Shown piece by piece: positions 14,042 through 20,763 of a stretch of 20,787 nt of DNA (the stretch's first letter is position 1; every line of letters begins with the position of its first letter). Source of the DNA: a virus; the IMG/VR virus record IMGVR_UViG_3300048447_000542, positions 1 to 20,787 of that record; one strand, given 5' to 3'. Under the pieces are notes generated by a model. It saw only the letters and a program-made list of their open reading frames with translations, did not search any database and was not told the DNA's origin. A program made the position numbers and the translations under genes.

Positions 14042-15414
14042 TTGATGACCAAGGAAGATTTATTCAGGTTGAGCAATGTGTGCTCAATCAGTTGCTTGGC
14101 AGAGATGGCGCCTTTGATATGGTCAGCGACGTTATTATTGCTGAGGACTTCGAGGCTGAAAGGCATCGCGTTATCTATCAAGCAGTCAGTGATTTAGCGA
14201 TAAATAGCAAGCCTTACGATCAAGTTATGGTGATGGACTTGCTTGAAGAGCGTAATCAGCTCAACGAAGAATGCTGCCCAGCTAACTACTTCGCGGTAAT
14301 GAGTTTAGTTCCGAGTATTGCACTCAGTAGCTTACGCAATCATGCACAGCTGGTCAAAAGCCGCTCAATTCGTAGGCAGTCTATCGCTCAGATGATGTAC
14401 GGCATACAAAAGCTTGAGGAGGGCGACAATCAGACCATTGAAGTCAATAACGAAGTTATGAGCGCCATTGCCAACCTTGAGGTAGGCGATACTGACAACA
14501 GTTGTTCTCGTGTAGGTGACTTGATGGGTGGAATGATTGAGCGTATAGCGGCTGCAAGAGATGGCGTTAACAACTTCATTTCTACCGGCTTCCCAGAGCT
14601 TGATAACCTAATGATGATCGATGCTGGCAACTTGGTCGTAGTTGCTGCTCGCCCTTCAATGGGTAAGACTGCACTGGTTATGAATTGGCTTGCCCATATC
14701 GCTAAGTACCGAGAAGGAGAAGCGGTATTCTTCAGCGTAGAAATGCCACAAGAGCAGGTCATGGACAGACTGGCAAGCGCCGAGGCTAAGGTTGAGCTTA
14801 CCTCTATCAGAAAGGGTCAGTTAAACACCGATGAATGGGCCCGAATGCAGCGCTTTATCTCAGACCAAGAGAGCATGCCGCTGACCATCGTAGATGAAAA
14901 GGATATCAGTATTGCGAAGATACGCACCCACTTGAATCGCATCAAGCGTGAAGCTGGCGGGAAGCTATCGGCTATTGGCGTCGACTATCTGCAGATAATG
15001 GGCGGTCTTGATGGGCAGTATAAGATTGATAATATCGGTAGAGTTACTCGCACGCTAAAAGCGTTGGGTCATGAGTTTGGTTGCCCAGTGTTTTTGCTAT
15101 CACAGTTAAGCCGGGACGTTGAGAAACGACCCAACAAGCGCCCTATGATGTCTGATTTACGCGATTCAGGCACGATTGAACAAGACGCTGACCTTATCAC
15201 TTTTATTTACCGTAACGACTACTACGAGCAAAAAGACAAAGGCGGTAGCGCTAAGCTTGATGGTTCAGCAGAAGTTATTTTGGCCAAGAGTAGAAACGGA
15301 CCAACTGGAACCGTAAGGTTGGGCTTTGAGGGGCAGTTTTCACGATTTACTAACTGCGTACCAATGATGCACGATTTAAATGACGTACCAACTTATGAGA
15401 GCAATCAACCATGA
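14038..15414 (+). CDS. dnaB: Replicative DNA helicase DnaB (458 aa)
   Basis: This is a DnaB-family 5'-3' hexameric helicase. The N-terminal domain (~1-110; EQCVLNQLLGRDGAFDMVSD) is followed by the linker and RecA-like motor. Motifs visible: STGFPELDNLM (H1 upstream pattern), Walker A RPSMGKT (205-211), FFSVEMPQEQ, Walker B GVDYLQIM (D316), LLSQLSR and LRDSGTIEQDAD. Length is normal. Translation is coupled to the loader (ATGA overlap) and to the next gene (overlap 4 bp). Carriage of its own helicase means the element needs only host polymerase and primase for replication. The copy appears intact. Confidence 0.95.
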   Translation: MIDDQGRFIQVEQCVLNQLLGRDGAFDMVSDVIIAEDFEAERHRVIYQAVSDLAINSKPYDQVMVMDLLEERNQLNEECCPANYFAVMSLVPSIALSSLRNHAQLVKSRSIRRQSIAQMMYGIQKLEEGDNQTIEVNNEVMSAIANLEVGDTDNSCSRVGDLMGGMIERIAAARDGVNNFISTGFPELDNLMMIDAGNLVVVAARPSMGKTALVMNWLAHIAKYREGEAVFFSVEMPQEQVMDRLASAEAKVELTSIRKGQLNTDEWARMQRFISDQESMPLTIVDEKDISIAKIRTHLNRIKREAGGKLSAIGVDYLQIMGGLDGQYKIDNIGRVTRTLKALGHEFGCPVFLLSQLSRDVEKRPNKRPMMSDLRDSGTIEQDADLITFIYRNDYYEQKDKGGSAKLDGSAEVILAKSRNGPTGTVRLGFEGQFSRFTNCVPMMHDLNDVPTYESNQP

Positions 15415-15995
15415 TGATCAGTCAAGAAGCTGTTAGCGATATATTAGCTAGAAGGTTTGGCACTAGTGAGCGTTTAATGCTGAGTAACAGAGAATGGCTG
15501 AGACATAGAATGGGTGCTAAGACGGTTAATCTTAACGCCAGTTGTGGCGGGCTAGCTCCATCGGTTAATTGGGAAGATAGATCGGCGGCAATCGCTCTTA
15601 TCAAGAATCGCCGAGTTAAAGCGTTGGCTAGCCTGCTATGTTGGGGTGGGGACTTATCTTGGGACTGGTCAGAGTGCTTTAACCATGTTTGTGAGTACTT
15701 AGCACTACAAATGATTGAGCGCTGCACAGAGGACAAGAGAGCATCACCAAAGGGCATTTACTCACTTGATGAGTTGGCAAGGCTTATCGCTCGAATGGCG
15801 CTGCATTTTGAGCTATATAATTTATGGCCATTATATTCAGTTGAGGGGCGGTTACTGTTTAGCGGTATCGATATATCATCGAGCACTTACTCGCAGAAAT
15901 GGCGCAAGTATGAGAAGGCTATGCTTGATGACCTGCAGGACTTAACTGCATTGGTAGATATTGAGATATCAAAGTATCGATTCAATTTAAAATAA
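15411..15995 (+). CDS. Hypothetical protein at the end of the replication operon (194 aa)
   Basis: No family is recognised. The protein is soluble and largely helical, with notable segments SNREWLRHRMGAKTVN near the start, a Trp-rich middle (LCWGGDLSWDWSECFNHV) and IYSLDELARLIARMALHFEL. It overlaps the dnaB stop (ATGATG), so it is translated as part of the operon. Position after DnaB resembles that of nin-region or late-regulator genes in lambdoid phages, and it might replace the broken Q, but no Q-family signature is visible. Confidence 0.7.
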   Translation: MMISQEAVSDILARRFGTSERLMLSNREWLRHRMGAKTVNLNASCGGLAPSVNWEDRSAAIALIKNRRVKALASLLCWGGDLSWDWSECFNHVCEYLALQMIERCTEDKRASPKGIYSLDELARLIARMALHFELYNLWPLYSVEGRLLFSGIDISSSTYSQKWRKYEKAMLDDLQDLTALVDIEISKYRFNLK

Positions 15996-16008
15996 ATGGA
16001 GTGAAACA

Positions 16009-16080
16009 ATGAAGGTATGGCGTTTTATATCGATATTAATAACCATTGTTATATGTATCTATATTTGGAAGGCGTTATAA
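16009..16080 (+). CDS. Single-membrane-span mini-peptide (23 aa)
   Basis: ATG 16009 to TAA 16078-16080 encodes MKVWRFISILITIVICIYIW plus KAL: a basic start and one hydrophobic span. TGGAGTG lies 6 nt before the start, and the gene follows the preceding stop by 13 bp. Peptides of this kind serve as small toxins, membrane regulators or Rz-like accessory factors; which one is not visible. The good ribosome site and position in the operon support translation. Confidence 0.5.
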   Translation: MKVWRFISILITIVICIYIWKAL

Positions 16081-16115
16081 CGAGGTTTACCCTGTAGCCC
16101 TGCCTGATGGTGTTC

Positions 16116-16142
16116 GGGGTATCGTAGAATTTACGACACCCC
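16116..16142 (+). terminator. Hairpin after the replication operon (no T run)
   Basis: GGGGT-A-TCGTA (16116-16126) pairs with TACGA-C-ACCCC (16132-16142), 10 bp with one internal mismatch and a GAATT loop. No T run follows, so it is more likely a transcript-stabilising or pausing hairpin placed before the true terminator. Confidence 0.4.
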
Positions 16143-16194
16143 AAAAGTAGCAACCAAGGCAAGCGACATAGTAGCACTCGCGATGATTCAAACT

Positions 16195-16227
16195 AGCCCG
16201 ATATGCGATTTATATATCGGGCTTTTT
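16195..16227 (+). terminator. Rho-independent terminator of the early/replication operon
   Basis: AGCCCGATAT (16195-16204) pairs with ATATCGGGCT (16214-16223) over a 9-nt loop and is followed by five T. This closes the + strand operon that starts at 9709. Confidence 0.85.
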
Positions 16228-17625
16228 ATTGGCCATAATTATAGATAGGACATAGACGGGTTAATAAAGCGCAATAGCGTGCAGGCAGGTGCAAGCCTTT
16301 ATGGTTAATGATTGCAGCCACTTGCGACCAGTTGCAGCTACTCGATGCCGTCAATAATGATTGATGTTGAAAAACGTTGAGGTTTAAAATAAAAAGCTTT
16401 AGATTTCTTTAGATCAGTTTACGTTTTCACTTGCCCGCATTTCAAATGACAGCAAGTTACCTGTTATCAAATGTTATGGTTCAAACGCTTTCTGCATCAA
16501 GCAAAAAGAGTATATAAAAGTATAGAATGATGTTTATAAATGTTTATTGAGAAATGGTTTTTACGCATGGCAGCATGTTGTGGAATGTTGTTATTGGCAG
16601 ACAGTACCGACTTGTCAAAACTTGACATCAAAGCAGGCCAGCACAGCCATCGACTTAATGAAACTTAAGGTTAGGACGGTCCAATTACGGCCCGTATAGA
16701 TGACATTCAAACGCTTTATGCTTGCCAGCATGTTGACCAATGTTGACATGAACACTCACAACCTTAGGTTTCCCTTAGGTTTTTGGACTCCATAAAAAAG
16801 GGCTAGTTTGTTATACCACATAATACGAGACAACCATTTTACAACACTAGATAATCGACCTAATGCCGTGCCATGCAAGGCTTATAGCTGATATGTGTCG
16901 TAATAGCCGTATTAAATAAATATCACAATGAATTATGGCCAATATTAGCGGTCGTTAACTTAGTCCTGGTACTTGTCACTCCCCGATTTTGGGGAGTCAA
17001 TCTTTCTTGGATTTCAAATCTGACCAAGATGCAATTACTTGCCAGCAGCCGCAATCTGATGCAACTGGATGCAACGAGATACGCTCAAATCTGAGCCTAC
17101 CTATTTCCATTTTGGAAACAACTCACTTCACGAGCATTCCTCGGCAACTGAGTTATCCGGTAATCCCGGACAACTGAACTGTTTGAATTTTTCTAATGGT
17201 TGCGCCAATATCAATTATGGCCAATAAATAATTAGTACCAGAGTCTCCCCAAAAAGTTGCACACCTAATGCCAATGTCACTCTCCAAAGTTGGAGGGTCA
17301 ACCAAAAAGTTGTGCGCCCAATAGCAAGTATTGCAGATCACAACAGTGGAGCGTACCGTTTGGTACACCCTCTTGATAGGGCGTGAAAAAGTTAACGCCC
17401 TATCTGATAACAACAAAGGATTGCTCGCCAGCAATTCCGCACCTCAAATGCGGAGTCCGATATTAAAAAGTTTACATAGAAGACATTCACCAGTGGTGGA
17501 GGTTGAGGGGGCGTGCTACGGAGTTTGCGACATCATGGCGAATAGCCTAGTCAAACTGATTTTAATAAAAAGATGAGTCATAGGGGGCACGTTTCAAATG
17601 ACACCCTACTCTTAGAGATATCCTG
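16228..17625. other. 1.4-kb region without convincing genes, rich in repeats and hairpins
   Basis: Short open frames exist on both strands but none has a ribosome site, family signature or coherent composition. The region contains three copies of the 14-mer AATTATGGCCAATA (reverse at 16227-16240; forward at 16931-16944 and 17213-17226), an imperfect duplicated block (TTCAAACGCTTT at 16480 and 16707; CAGCATGTTG...AATGTTG at 16571 and 16727), tandem CCTTAGGTTT at about 16762-16782, and, from 16977 onward, a dense hairpin cluster. It may hold a packaging site, a second origin or regulatory RNA; none can be chosen from the sequence. Confidence 0.6.
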
Positions 17626-17652
17626 TAGGGCTCATCATGATGATGAGCCCTA
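16977..17652. repeat. Cluster of about a dozen short hairpins with different stems
   Basis: Examples (stem, loop): ACTCCCC-GATTTT at 16978-16997; GCTCA-AATC at 17083-17096; TTTCC-ATTTT at 17104-17118; CGAG-CATTC at 17131-17143; TCCGG-TAATC at 17156-17170; CTCC-AAAGTT at 17282-17295; GTACC-GTTT at 17353-17366; GATAGGGCGT-GAAAAAGTTA at 17375-17404; ATTGCT-CGCC at 17420-17435; TCCGCA-CCTCAAA at 17436-17454; TAGGGCTCATCA-TGA at 17626-17652. Stem sequences differ while loops are mostly A/T-rich. AAAAAGTT recurs at 17251, 17304, 17386 and 17465. Confidence 0.7.
17626..17652. terminator. 12-bp hairpin downstream of the HTH gene (17679)
   Basis: TAGGGCTCATCA, loop TGA, TGATGAGCCCTA is a perfect 12-bp stem. 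It lies 26 bp after the stop of the minus strand HTH gene. There is no proper T run on the minus strand, and TTTATAAT follows on the + strand, so it could serve as a weak bidirectional terminator. A similar hairpin with the same TCA-TGA-TGA tip lies upstream of the gene at 18061-18085. Confidence 0.5.
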
Positions 17653-17678
17653 TTTATAATCAGACGTATTATTGATTA

Positions 17679-17978
17679 TTAGATTTCAAGTAGTTTACGA
17701 ATGTCACTCATGCGCCAATATGGTTTGCCATTGATGTATCTAGGCGCTAACGGCCCCGTGCTTTGACTGCACCAGTTGCGAATGGTTGAAGCGCTATAAC
17801 CAAGCATACTGGCAGCATAGATATGATTGACATGTGGTGTGCCAGCATAGAGGGCTGTATGCACCAACTTCTCACCGTCATAGCGTAAGTGATCATACGC
17901 CCACTTAACGAGCTCATGACCACGCTTACCTGATTCATTAAGAGCGTTAATATCAATATCAGTTTCAATTGTTGCCAT
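17679..17978 (-). CDS. MerR/AlpA-like helix-turn-helix protein (99 aa)
   Basis: The C-terminal half (~50-99) reads NHIYAASMLGYSASTIRNWCSQSTGP...YINGKPYWRMSDIRKLL, the winged helix-turn-helix fold of excisionase/MerR-like proteins: HTH helix pair, then the GKPYWR wing and a C-terminal helix. The N-terminal half is a helical extension with no known motif. AGAGG is placed 7-8 nt before ATG. It is a second candidate recombination directionality factor or regulator besides the AlpA-like protein at 9709, and lies beside the hairpin cluster, which could be its target. That link is speculative. Confidence 0.75.
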   Translation of the reverse strand: MATIETDIDINALNESGKRGHELVKWAYDHLRYDGEKLVHTALYAGTPHVNHIYAASMLGYSASTIRNWCSQSTGPLAPRYINGKPYWRMSDIRKLLEI

Positions 17979-18043
17979 AGTTAAGCCTCTATTAGTTCAA
18001 GATTAGCTTGCCAGCACTCAATTCGAAATTTGAAATGCGACTC

Positions 18044-18085
18044 ACCCCCACAATTGGGGTAGGGTTCGTCATGATGATGAACCTT
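18044..18085. repeat. Two adjacent hairpins upstream of the HTH gene
   Basis: ACCCC-CACAATT-GGGGT (18044-18060) is directly followed by AGGGTTCGTCA-TGA-TGATGAACCTT (18061-18085; stem with G-T pairs). The second shares its tip with the hairpin at 17626-17652, so the HTH gene is bracketed by related structures about 410 bp apart. Confidence 0.55.
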
Positions 18086-18114
18086 AATGTGATTATAGGC
18101 ATTGATTGGCCAAT

Positions 18115-18137
18115 AAAAAACCCGCTCAATGGCGGGT
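18115..18137 (-). terminator. Rho-independent terminator (minus strand), distal of a tandem pair
   Basis: Read on the minus strand, ACCCGC, loop CATTGA, GCGGGT is followed by TTTTTT (18120-18115). It is a textbook terminator for the gene at 18203-19093. Confidence 0.85.
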
Positions 18138-18157
18138 GGGGTGATCGGGTAGGCGAT

Positions 18158-18182
18158 AAAAAACCCACTATGTGAAAGGGTT
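18158..18182 (-). terminator. Rho-independent terminator (minus strand), proximal of a tandem pair
   Basis: On the minus strand AACCC pairs with GGGTT over an 11-nt loop and is followed by a run of T (18163-18158). Together with the next terminator it isolates the gene at 18203-19093 from the downstream HTH gene. Confidence 0.7.
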
Positions 18183-18202
18183 CTGAGCTATAAGATCAGT
18201 GC

Positions 18203-19093
18203 TTAGCTATCAAAGTCGAAAGGCTGCTGTTGTGCTGCTTTTTCGTGATTAAGAACTTTAAGAATGCTGTAGTTTGTTTTCAGTTTACCCTTCTCTTGAT
18301 ACTGCTCCTTTTGCAGTATCACATGCAAAATATCGCCATCATAAAAAGAAGCTTCTCGATTTTGTACTTTTTTTATAAAATCCTTATCGACAATATTTGC
18401 ATTAATTGTCTCATCACCTTTTGTGAACTGCCATTTATTGTTCATATTGAAGCTAATTTTCACAATTTGTAAGAAGCTTTCTTCTTCATTTGTTAACATG
18501 AGCTCTGTGGCGTTTGGTGGAACAAACCTACTGGCGTATTCCTTATCGACCTCAAATACTGGTTTAGAGTCTTTGTAAATACCAAAGCTATTGATGCCCT
18601 CTTCTTCTAGCGGCTTAACAGCTTTATAGGCAGCGTCTCTTATCTCAAAGTTGTTATAAATTTGATATATATGGTTATTAACAATAGTAACCTCATCCCC
18701 AAAGTGAAGTTTTACATTCCCATCACTCATAGGTTCCACTTTGCTAGGTTTTTTTCTTCCAAACCTCTTTATAAGTGCGAAATACCCTTGAACCAAAGTG
18801 ACTATTACAGCGCTAGCGTTGGCTTCAGGGCTTGTAAAGAAATCTACAACTAAGTCTTTAATTATTTGTGGATTAGAAATTGCTTGTGTAACAAGTTCGA
18901 TTTCAATCGATCCAGCTTTTGCATTACCTTTAACTTTTAGAGAGGCTCTGTACTCGCCTGCAGTATTTGCAGTCACCAAAGCGTTTACTATTTTTTGCAT
19001 CCCCATCAAAGCAGGGGCAAGCAAAGCAACATCCATCTCATGACTTGCTAACGACTCTCCATCATACTTGACTGTAAAATTAGTTTTAGGCAT
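18203..19093 (-). CDS. Accessory protein of unknown function, AT-rich gene (296 aa)
   Basis: The protein starts MPKTNFTVKYDGESLASHEM with DVALLAPALMGMQKIVN following. I know this as a recurrent pattern of uncharacterised proteins on mobile elements (FxVxYDG...HEMDVxxLAPAL), but no function is known to me. A hydrophobic helix (~105-125; AVIVTLVQGYFALI) is followed by a basic patch (KRFGRKKPSK), then a β-rich C-terminal half (KLHFGDEVTIVNN; FYDGDILHVILQ). I chose ATG 19093 because homologue-like sequence begins there; GTG at 19108 or 19114 is possible. It has its own likely promoter and tandem terminators and is more AT-rich than neighbours, so it looks like separately acquired cargo, possibly a defence or immunity gene. 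That is inference. Confidence 0.75.
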   Translation of the reverse strand: MPKTNFTVKYDGESLASHEMDVALLAPALMGMQKIVNALVTANTAGEYRASLKVKGNAKAGSIEIELVTQAISNPQIIKDLVVDFFTSPEANASAVIVTLVQGYFALIKRFGRKKPSKVEPMSDGNVKLHFGDEVTIVNNHIYQIYNNFEIRDAAYKAVKPLEEEGINSFGIYKDSKPVFEVDKEYASRFVPPNATELMLTNEEESFLQIVKISFNMNNKWQFTKGDETINANIVDKDFIKKVQNREASFYDGDILHVILQKEQYQEKGKLKTNYSILKVLNHEKAAQQQPFDFDS

Positions 19094-19132
19094 TTCATAC
19101 TCGCTCACAAGCACCTTCCAATAAGTTGTATT

Positions 19133-19164
19133 ATTATATAATATTCGGCGAAATTACACTGTAA
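19133..19164 (-). promoter_or_regulatory. Possible promoter of the accessory gene at 18203
   Basis: On the minus strand TTACAG (19164-19159) is followed after 18 bp by TATATA/TATAAT-like sequence (19140-19133), about 40 bp before the start codon. The -10 is good and the -35 is moderate. Confidence 0.35.
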
Positions 19165-19197
19165 TAACTTTAAACTACAATGACTTAGCTGCAGCTG

Positions 19198-19584
19198 TTA
19201 AACCTCATCACACAACCTCAACCCAATCTCTATAGCCTCACTCAAATCAGCACCTTCCTTAATGCTATAAGGCACATTCGGTTTCATGCCATCGCGTTTC
19301 AGAGCGTCGGCAGCGGCTTTATTAAGCGGTGTACCAATAGAAGAGTCTTCGATATAGCCGAAAGGCTCAAAATACACTTCAATACCAAAATCCGGATAAT
19401 AGACGCATGATATCTCACCATCTGTAGTGAATGGGTAGGGCGTATCATGATCAGCACCCCAGAAAACCTCGTGCACCACAGTATGACCCGAGACAAACTT
19501 GTCACTATCTTCTTGGGCGGGAGTGCAAGCGACTATAAATACTGCAGCGGCACCAATTAACCACCTGGGCATATTGATTCGCAT
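19198..19584 (-). CDS. DUF2511 (YebY)-like lipoprotein (128 aa)
   Basis: A lipoprotein signal peptide ends at VAC (Cys20). The rest fits the DUF2511/YebY pattern: TPYPFTTDGEISCVYYP, then a hydrophobic strand and PLNKAAADALKRDG, ending IEIGLRLCDEV with a conserved-type cysteine that may pair with the one in ISC. It would be exported and anchored to a membrane. AAGGA sits about 9 nt before ATG 19584, inside the end of the excalibur gene (28-bp overlap), so the two are co-translated. Expression from the repressor operon in the lysogen suggests a lysogenic conversion role. The family call is from pattern memory. Confidence 0.65.
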   Translation of the reverse strand: MRINMPRWLIGAAAVFIVACTPAQEDSDKFVSGHTVVHEVFWGADHDTPYPFTTDGEISCVYYPDFGIEVYFEPFGYIEDSSIGTPLNKAAADALKRDGMKPNVPYSIKEGADLSEAIEIGLRLCDEV

Positions 19585-19850
19585 GGTACGCCATCCTTGT
19601 CTCTATCCAGTCGTTTATTGCCACACTTCAATGCTAACTTAGCCTGCTCACAACTAGCCATCTGCCCACAGGTGCGCGGTAGGCCCTTGCACTGCGAACC
19701 ACCAGAGCCTTTAGCAAATAAAGGGTGGTCAACTTCGACAGAGTTCTTCAGAACTGTATTGCCTTGGAATGGGTTATCGATAGTATCGACGGCCCCATTG
19801 GATGACACTGCAAAGATAGAGAGCGCTGCAGCTAGTAATAGTTTTCTCAT
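19557..19850 (-). CDS. Secreted excalibur calcium-binding domain protein (97 aa)
   Basis: A signal peptide (residues 1-20) is followed by a short spacer and an excalibur domain at 54-94: cysteines C54, C61, C67, C76, C90 and C94 with CEQAKLALKCGNKRLDRDKDGVPCESIC, whose DxDxDG loop (82-87) is the calcium-binding site. The protein would act in the periplasm or outside the cell. The strong AAGGAGG ribosome site is 7 nt before ATG. It is downstream of the 36-residue peptide gene and overlaps the DUF2511-like gene. Its first 39 codons are repeated at the left window edge, where the copy has K2 instead of R2. Confidence 0.88.
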   Translation of the reverse strand: MRKLLLAAALSIFAVSSNGAVDTIDNPFQGNTVLKNSVEVDHPLFAKGSGGSQCKGLPRTCGQMASCEQAKLALKCGNKRLDRDKDGVPCESICPGG

Positions 19851-19851
19851 G
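19734..19851. repeat. Right 118-bp direct repeat (partner at 1-118)
   Basis: It matches 1-118 at 116 of 118 positions and covers the signal-peptide part of the excalibur gene. A GGTGGTCA sequence, one base short of the TGGTGGTCA sites near the integrase, lies immediately left of it (19724-19731), although here it is coding sequence. Similarity to the left copy beyond 19734 cannot be tested because the left copy is cut by the window edge. Confidence 0.85.
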
Positions 19852-19865
19852 GTTAACCTCCTTGT

Positions 19866-19976
19866 TTAGTCCCAATCTAAAGCTTCACGATACACGCACC
19901 AGCCTAATGGCAATTTATCCATTGGTTTAGCATGTTTCAAAAAGTGCTCGATCCAGTAGTATCCGTATGCTTTCAT
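19866..19976 (-). CDS. Small hypothetical protein of the repressor operon (36 aa)
   Basis: ATG 19976 to TAA 19868-19866 encodes a 36-residue peptide rich in aromatic residues (AYGYYWIEHFLKHAKP; LGWCVYREALDWD). It starts three bases after the repressor stop, with the repressor's own end (AGGTATAGGT) serving as ribosome site, so translation is coupled. It stops 15 bases before the excalibur start. The composition looks like a genuine small protein, perhaps modulating the repressor, but no family is recognised. Confidence 0.6.
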   Translation of the reverse strand: MKAYGYYWIEHFLKHAKPMDKLPLGWCVYREALDWD

Positions 19977-19979
19977 AAT

Positions 19980-20735
19980 TTACCTATACCTAGTTAACTT
20001 ACTGTCTACGATGCCAACAAGCATACATTCGCCCATAGGTATGATTTTCTGATCAGGCCAGTCTTTATTTAAAGGCTTTAAGTACATATCGTCAGGACTA
20101 TCACCAATGATGAGCTGCTTAAACGTGGCTTGCTTGTCATCGTTACAGTGTATGACAATAAGCGCGCCATCCTTCAGCTCTAGCGGTGATATCTCAGGCT
20201 CAACATAGATGATCTCACCAGGCTTAAAGTCAGGCCACATACTACGGCCCTCAATAACTAAGCCAAAAGCTCTAGATGATAAATTGCTAGGTCTATCAAT
20301 CCATTCGATAGCGTCATCTATAGTAACTGGCATCACATCAGAAAAACTACCGGCGGCTACCCAACTAATTACTGGCATTTGGCCTGTCATACCGTGATCG
20401 ACTGGGACCTTCTTAGTGCCTGCGGGAGTGTCTATCGAATCGTTAGATAAATCACTACTTTGCATTGCGTCTATCTTTGCACGTAACTCATTCACTGTGG
20501 GCTTACTTTTAACTACTTCGCCATACTCAAGGTAAGCGGCCGACACGCCAAGCGTATTACTAAGTTTTTGCATACCCTTGCTTCTTGGTTTAGCAAAGCC
20601 TTCGCAATAGCGCCTTATCATCTCGTAGCTAATATCAGTCCTGGAGCTTAGGTCCATACGATCTAAACCTTTTGCATCCATAGACAGCTTAAGCCTTTTC
20701 GCAAATTCTTGATGTTTTATCTCTAGTTCGCTCAT
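19980..20735 (-). CDS. CI/LexA-type phage repressor with HTH and S24 peptidase domain (251 aa)
   Basis: The N-terminal XRE-type helix-turn-helix (~10-70; LDRMDLSSRTDISYEMIRRY...LSNTLGVSAAYLEYG) binds operators. The C-terminal domain (~118-250) is a LexA/CI S24 self-cleaving peptidase: cleavage site Ala128-Gly129 (WVAAGS), catalytic Ser165 (GRSMWP) and Lys206 (ATFKQL) are present, so RecA-stimulated self-cleavage and SOS induction are expected. GAGGTAGGAT lies 5 nt before ATG 20735. The downstream small protein, excalibur and lipoprotein genes would be expressed in the lysogen with it. The usual divergent cro-like gene would lie to the right, beyond the window, while the early operon present here is far away. 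Confidence 0.92.
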   Translation of the reverse strand: MSELEIKHQEFAKRLKLSMDAKGLDRMDLSSRTDISYEMIRRYCEGFAKPRSKGMQKLSNTLGVSAAYLEYGEVVKSKPTVNELRAKIDAMQSSDLSNDSIDTPAGTKKVPVDHGMTGQMPVISWVAAGSFSDVMPVTIDDAIEWIDRPSNLSSRAFGLVIEGRSMWPDFKPGEIIYVEPEISPLELKDGALIVIHCNDDKQATFKQLIIGDSPDDMYLKPLNKDWPDQKIIPMGECMLVGIVDSKLTRYR

Positions 20736-20752
20736 TTAATCCTACCTCTAGT

Positions 20753-20763
20753 AGTAAATTATA
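20753..20763 (-). promoter_or_regulatory. Probable -10 region of the repressor promoter
   Basis: On the minus strand TATAATTTACT (20763-20753) carries a consensus -10 (TATAAT) about 23 bp before the repressor ATG. The 11-mer is identical to that at 8824-8834 in the lipoprotein promoter. The -35 would fall at the window edge and no good match is seen. Confidence 0.4.

Noticed and set aside
16989-17576. Short open frames on both strands in the hairpin cluster (for example 17153-17434 minus, 17331-17576 plus)
   Set aside because: They have no ribosome sites or recognisable motifs, and the + and minus frames overlap; the stretch is better described by its hairpins.
16228-18202. tRNA genes or tRNA-type att site
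   Set aside because: I found no cloverleaf with anticodon arm and GGTTCRANTCC-type T-loop in the gene-free regions; GGTTCG at 18063 belongs to a simple hairpin.
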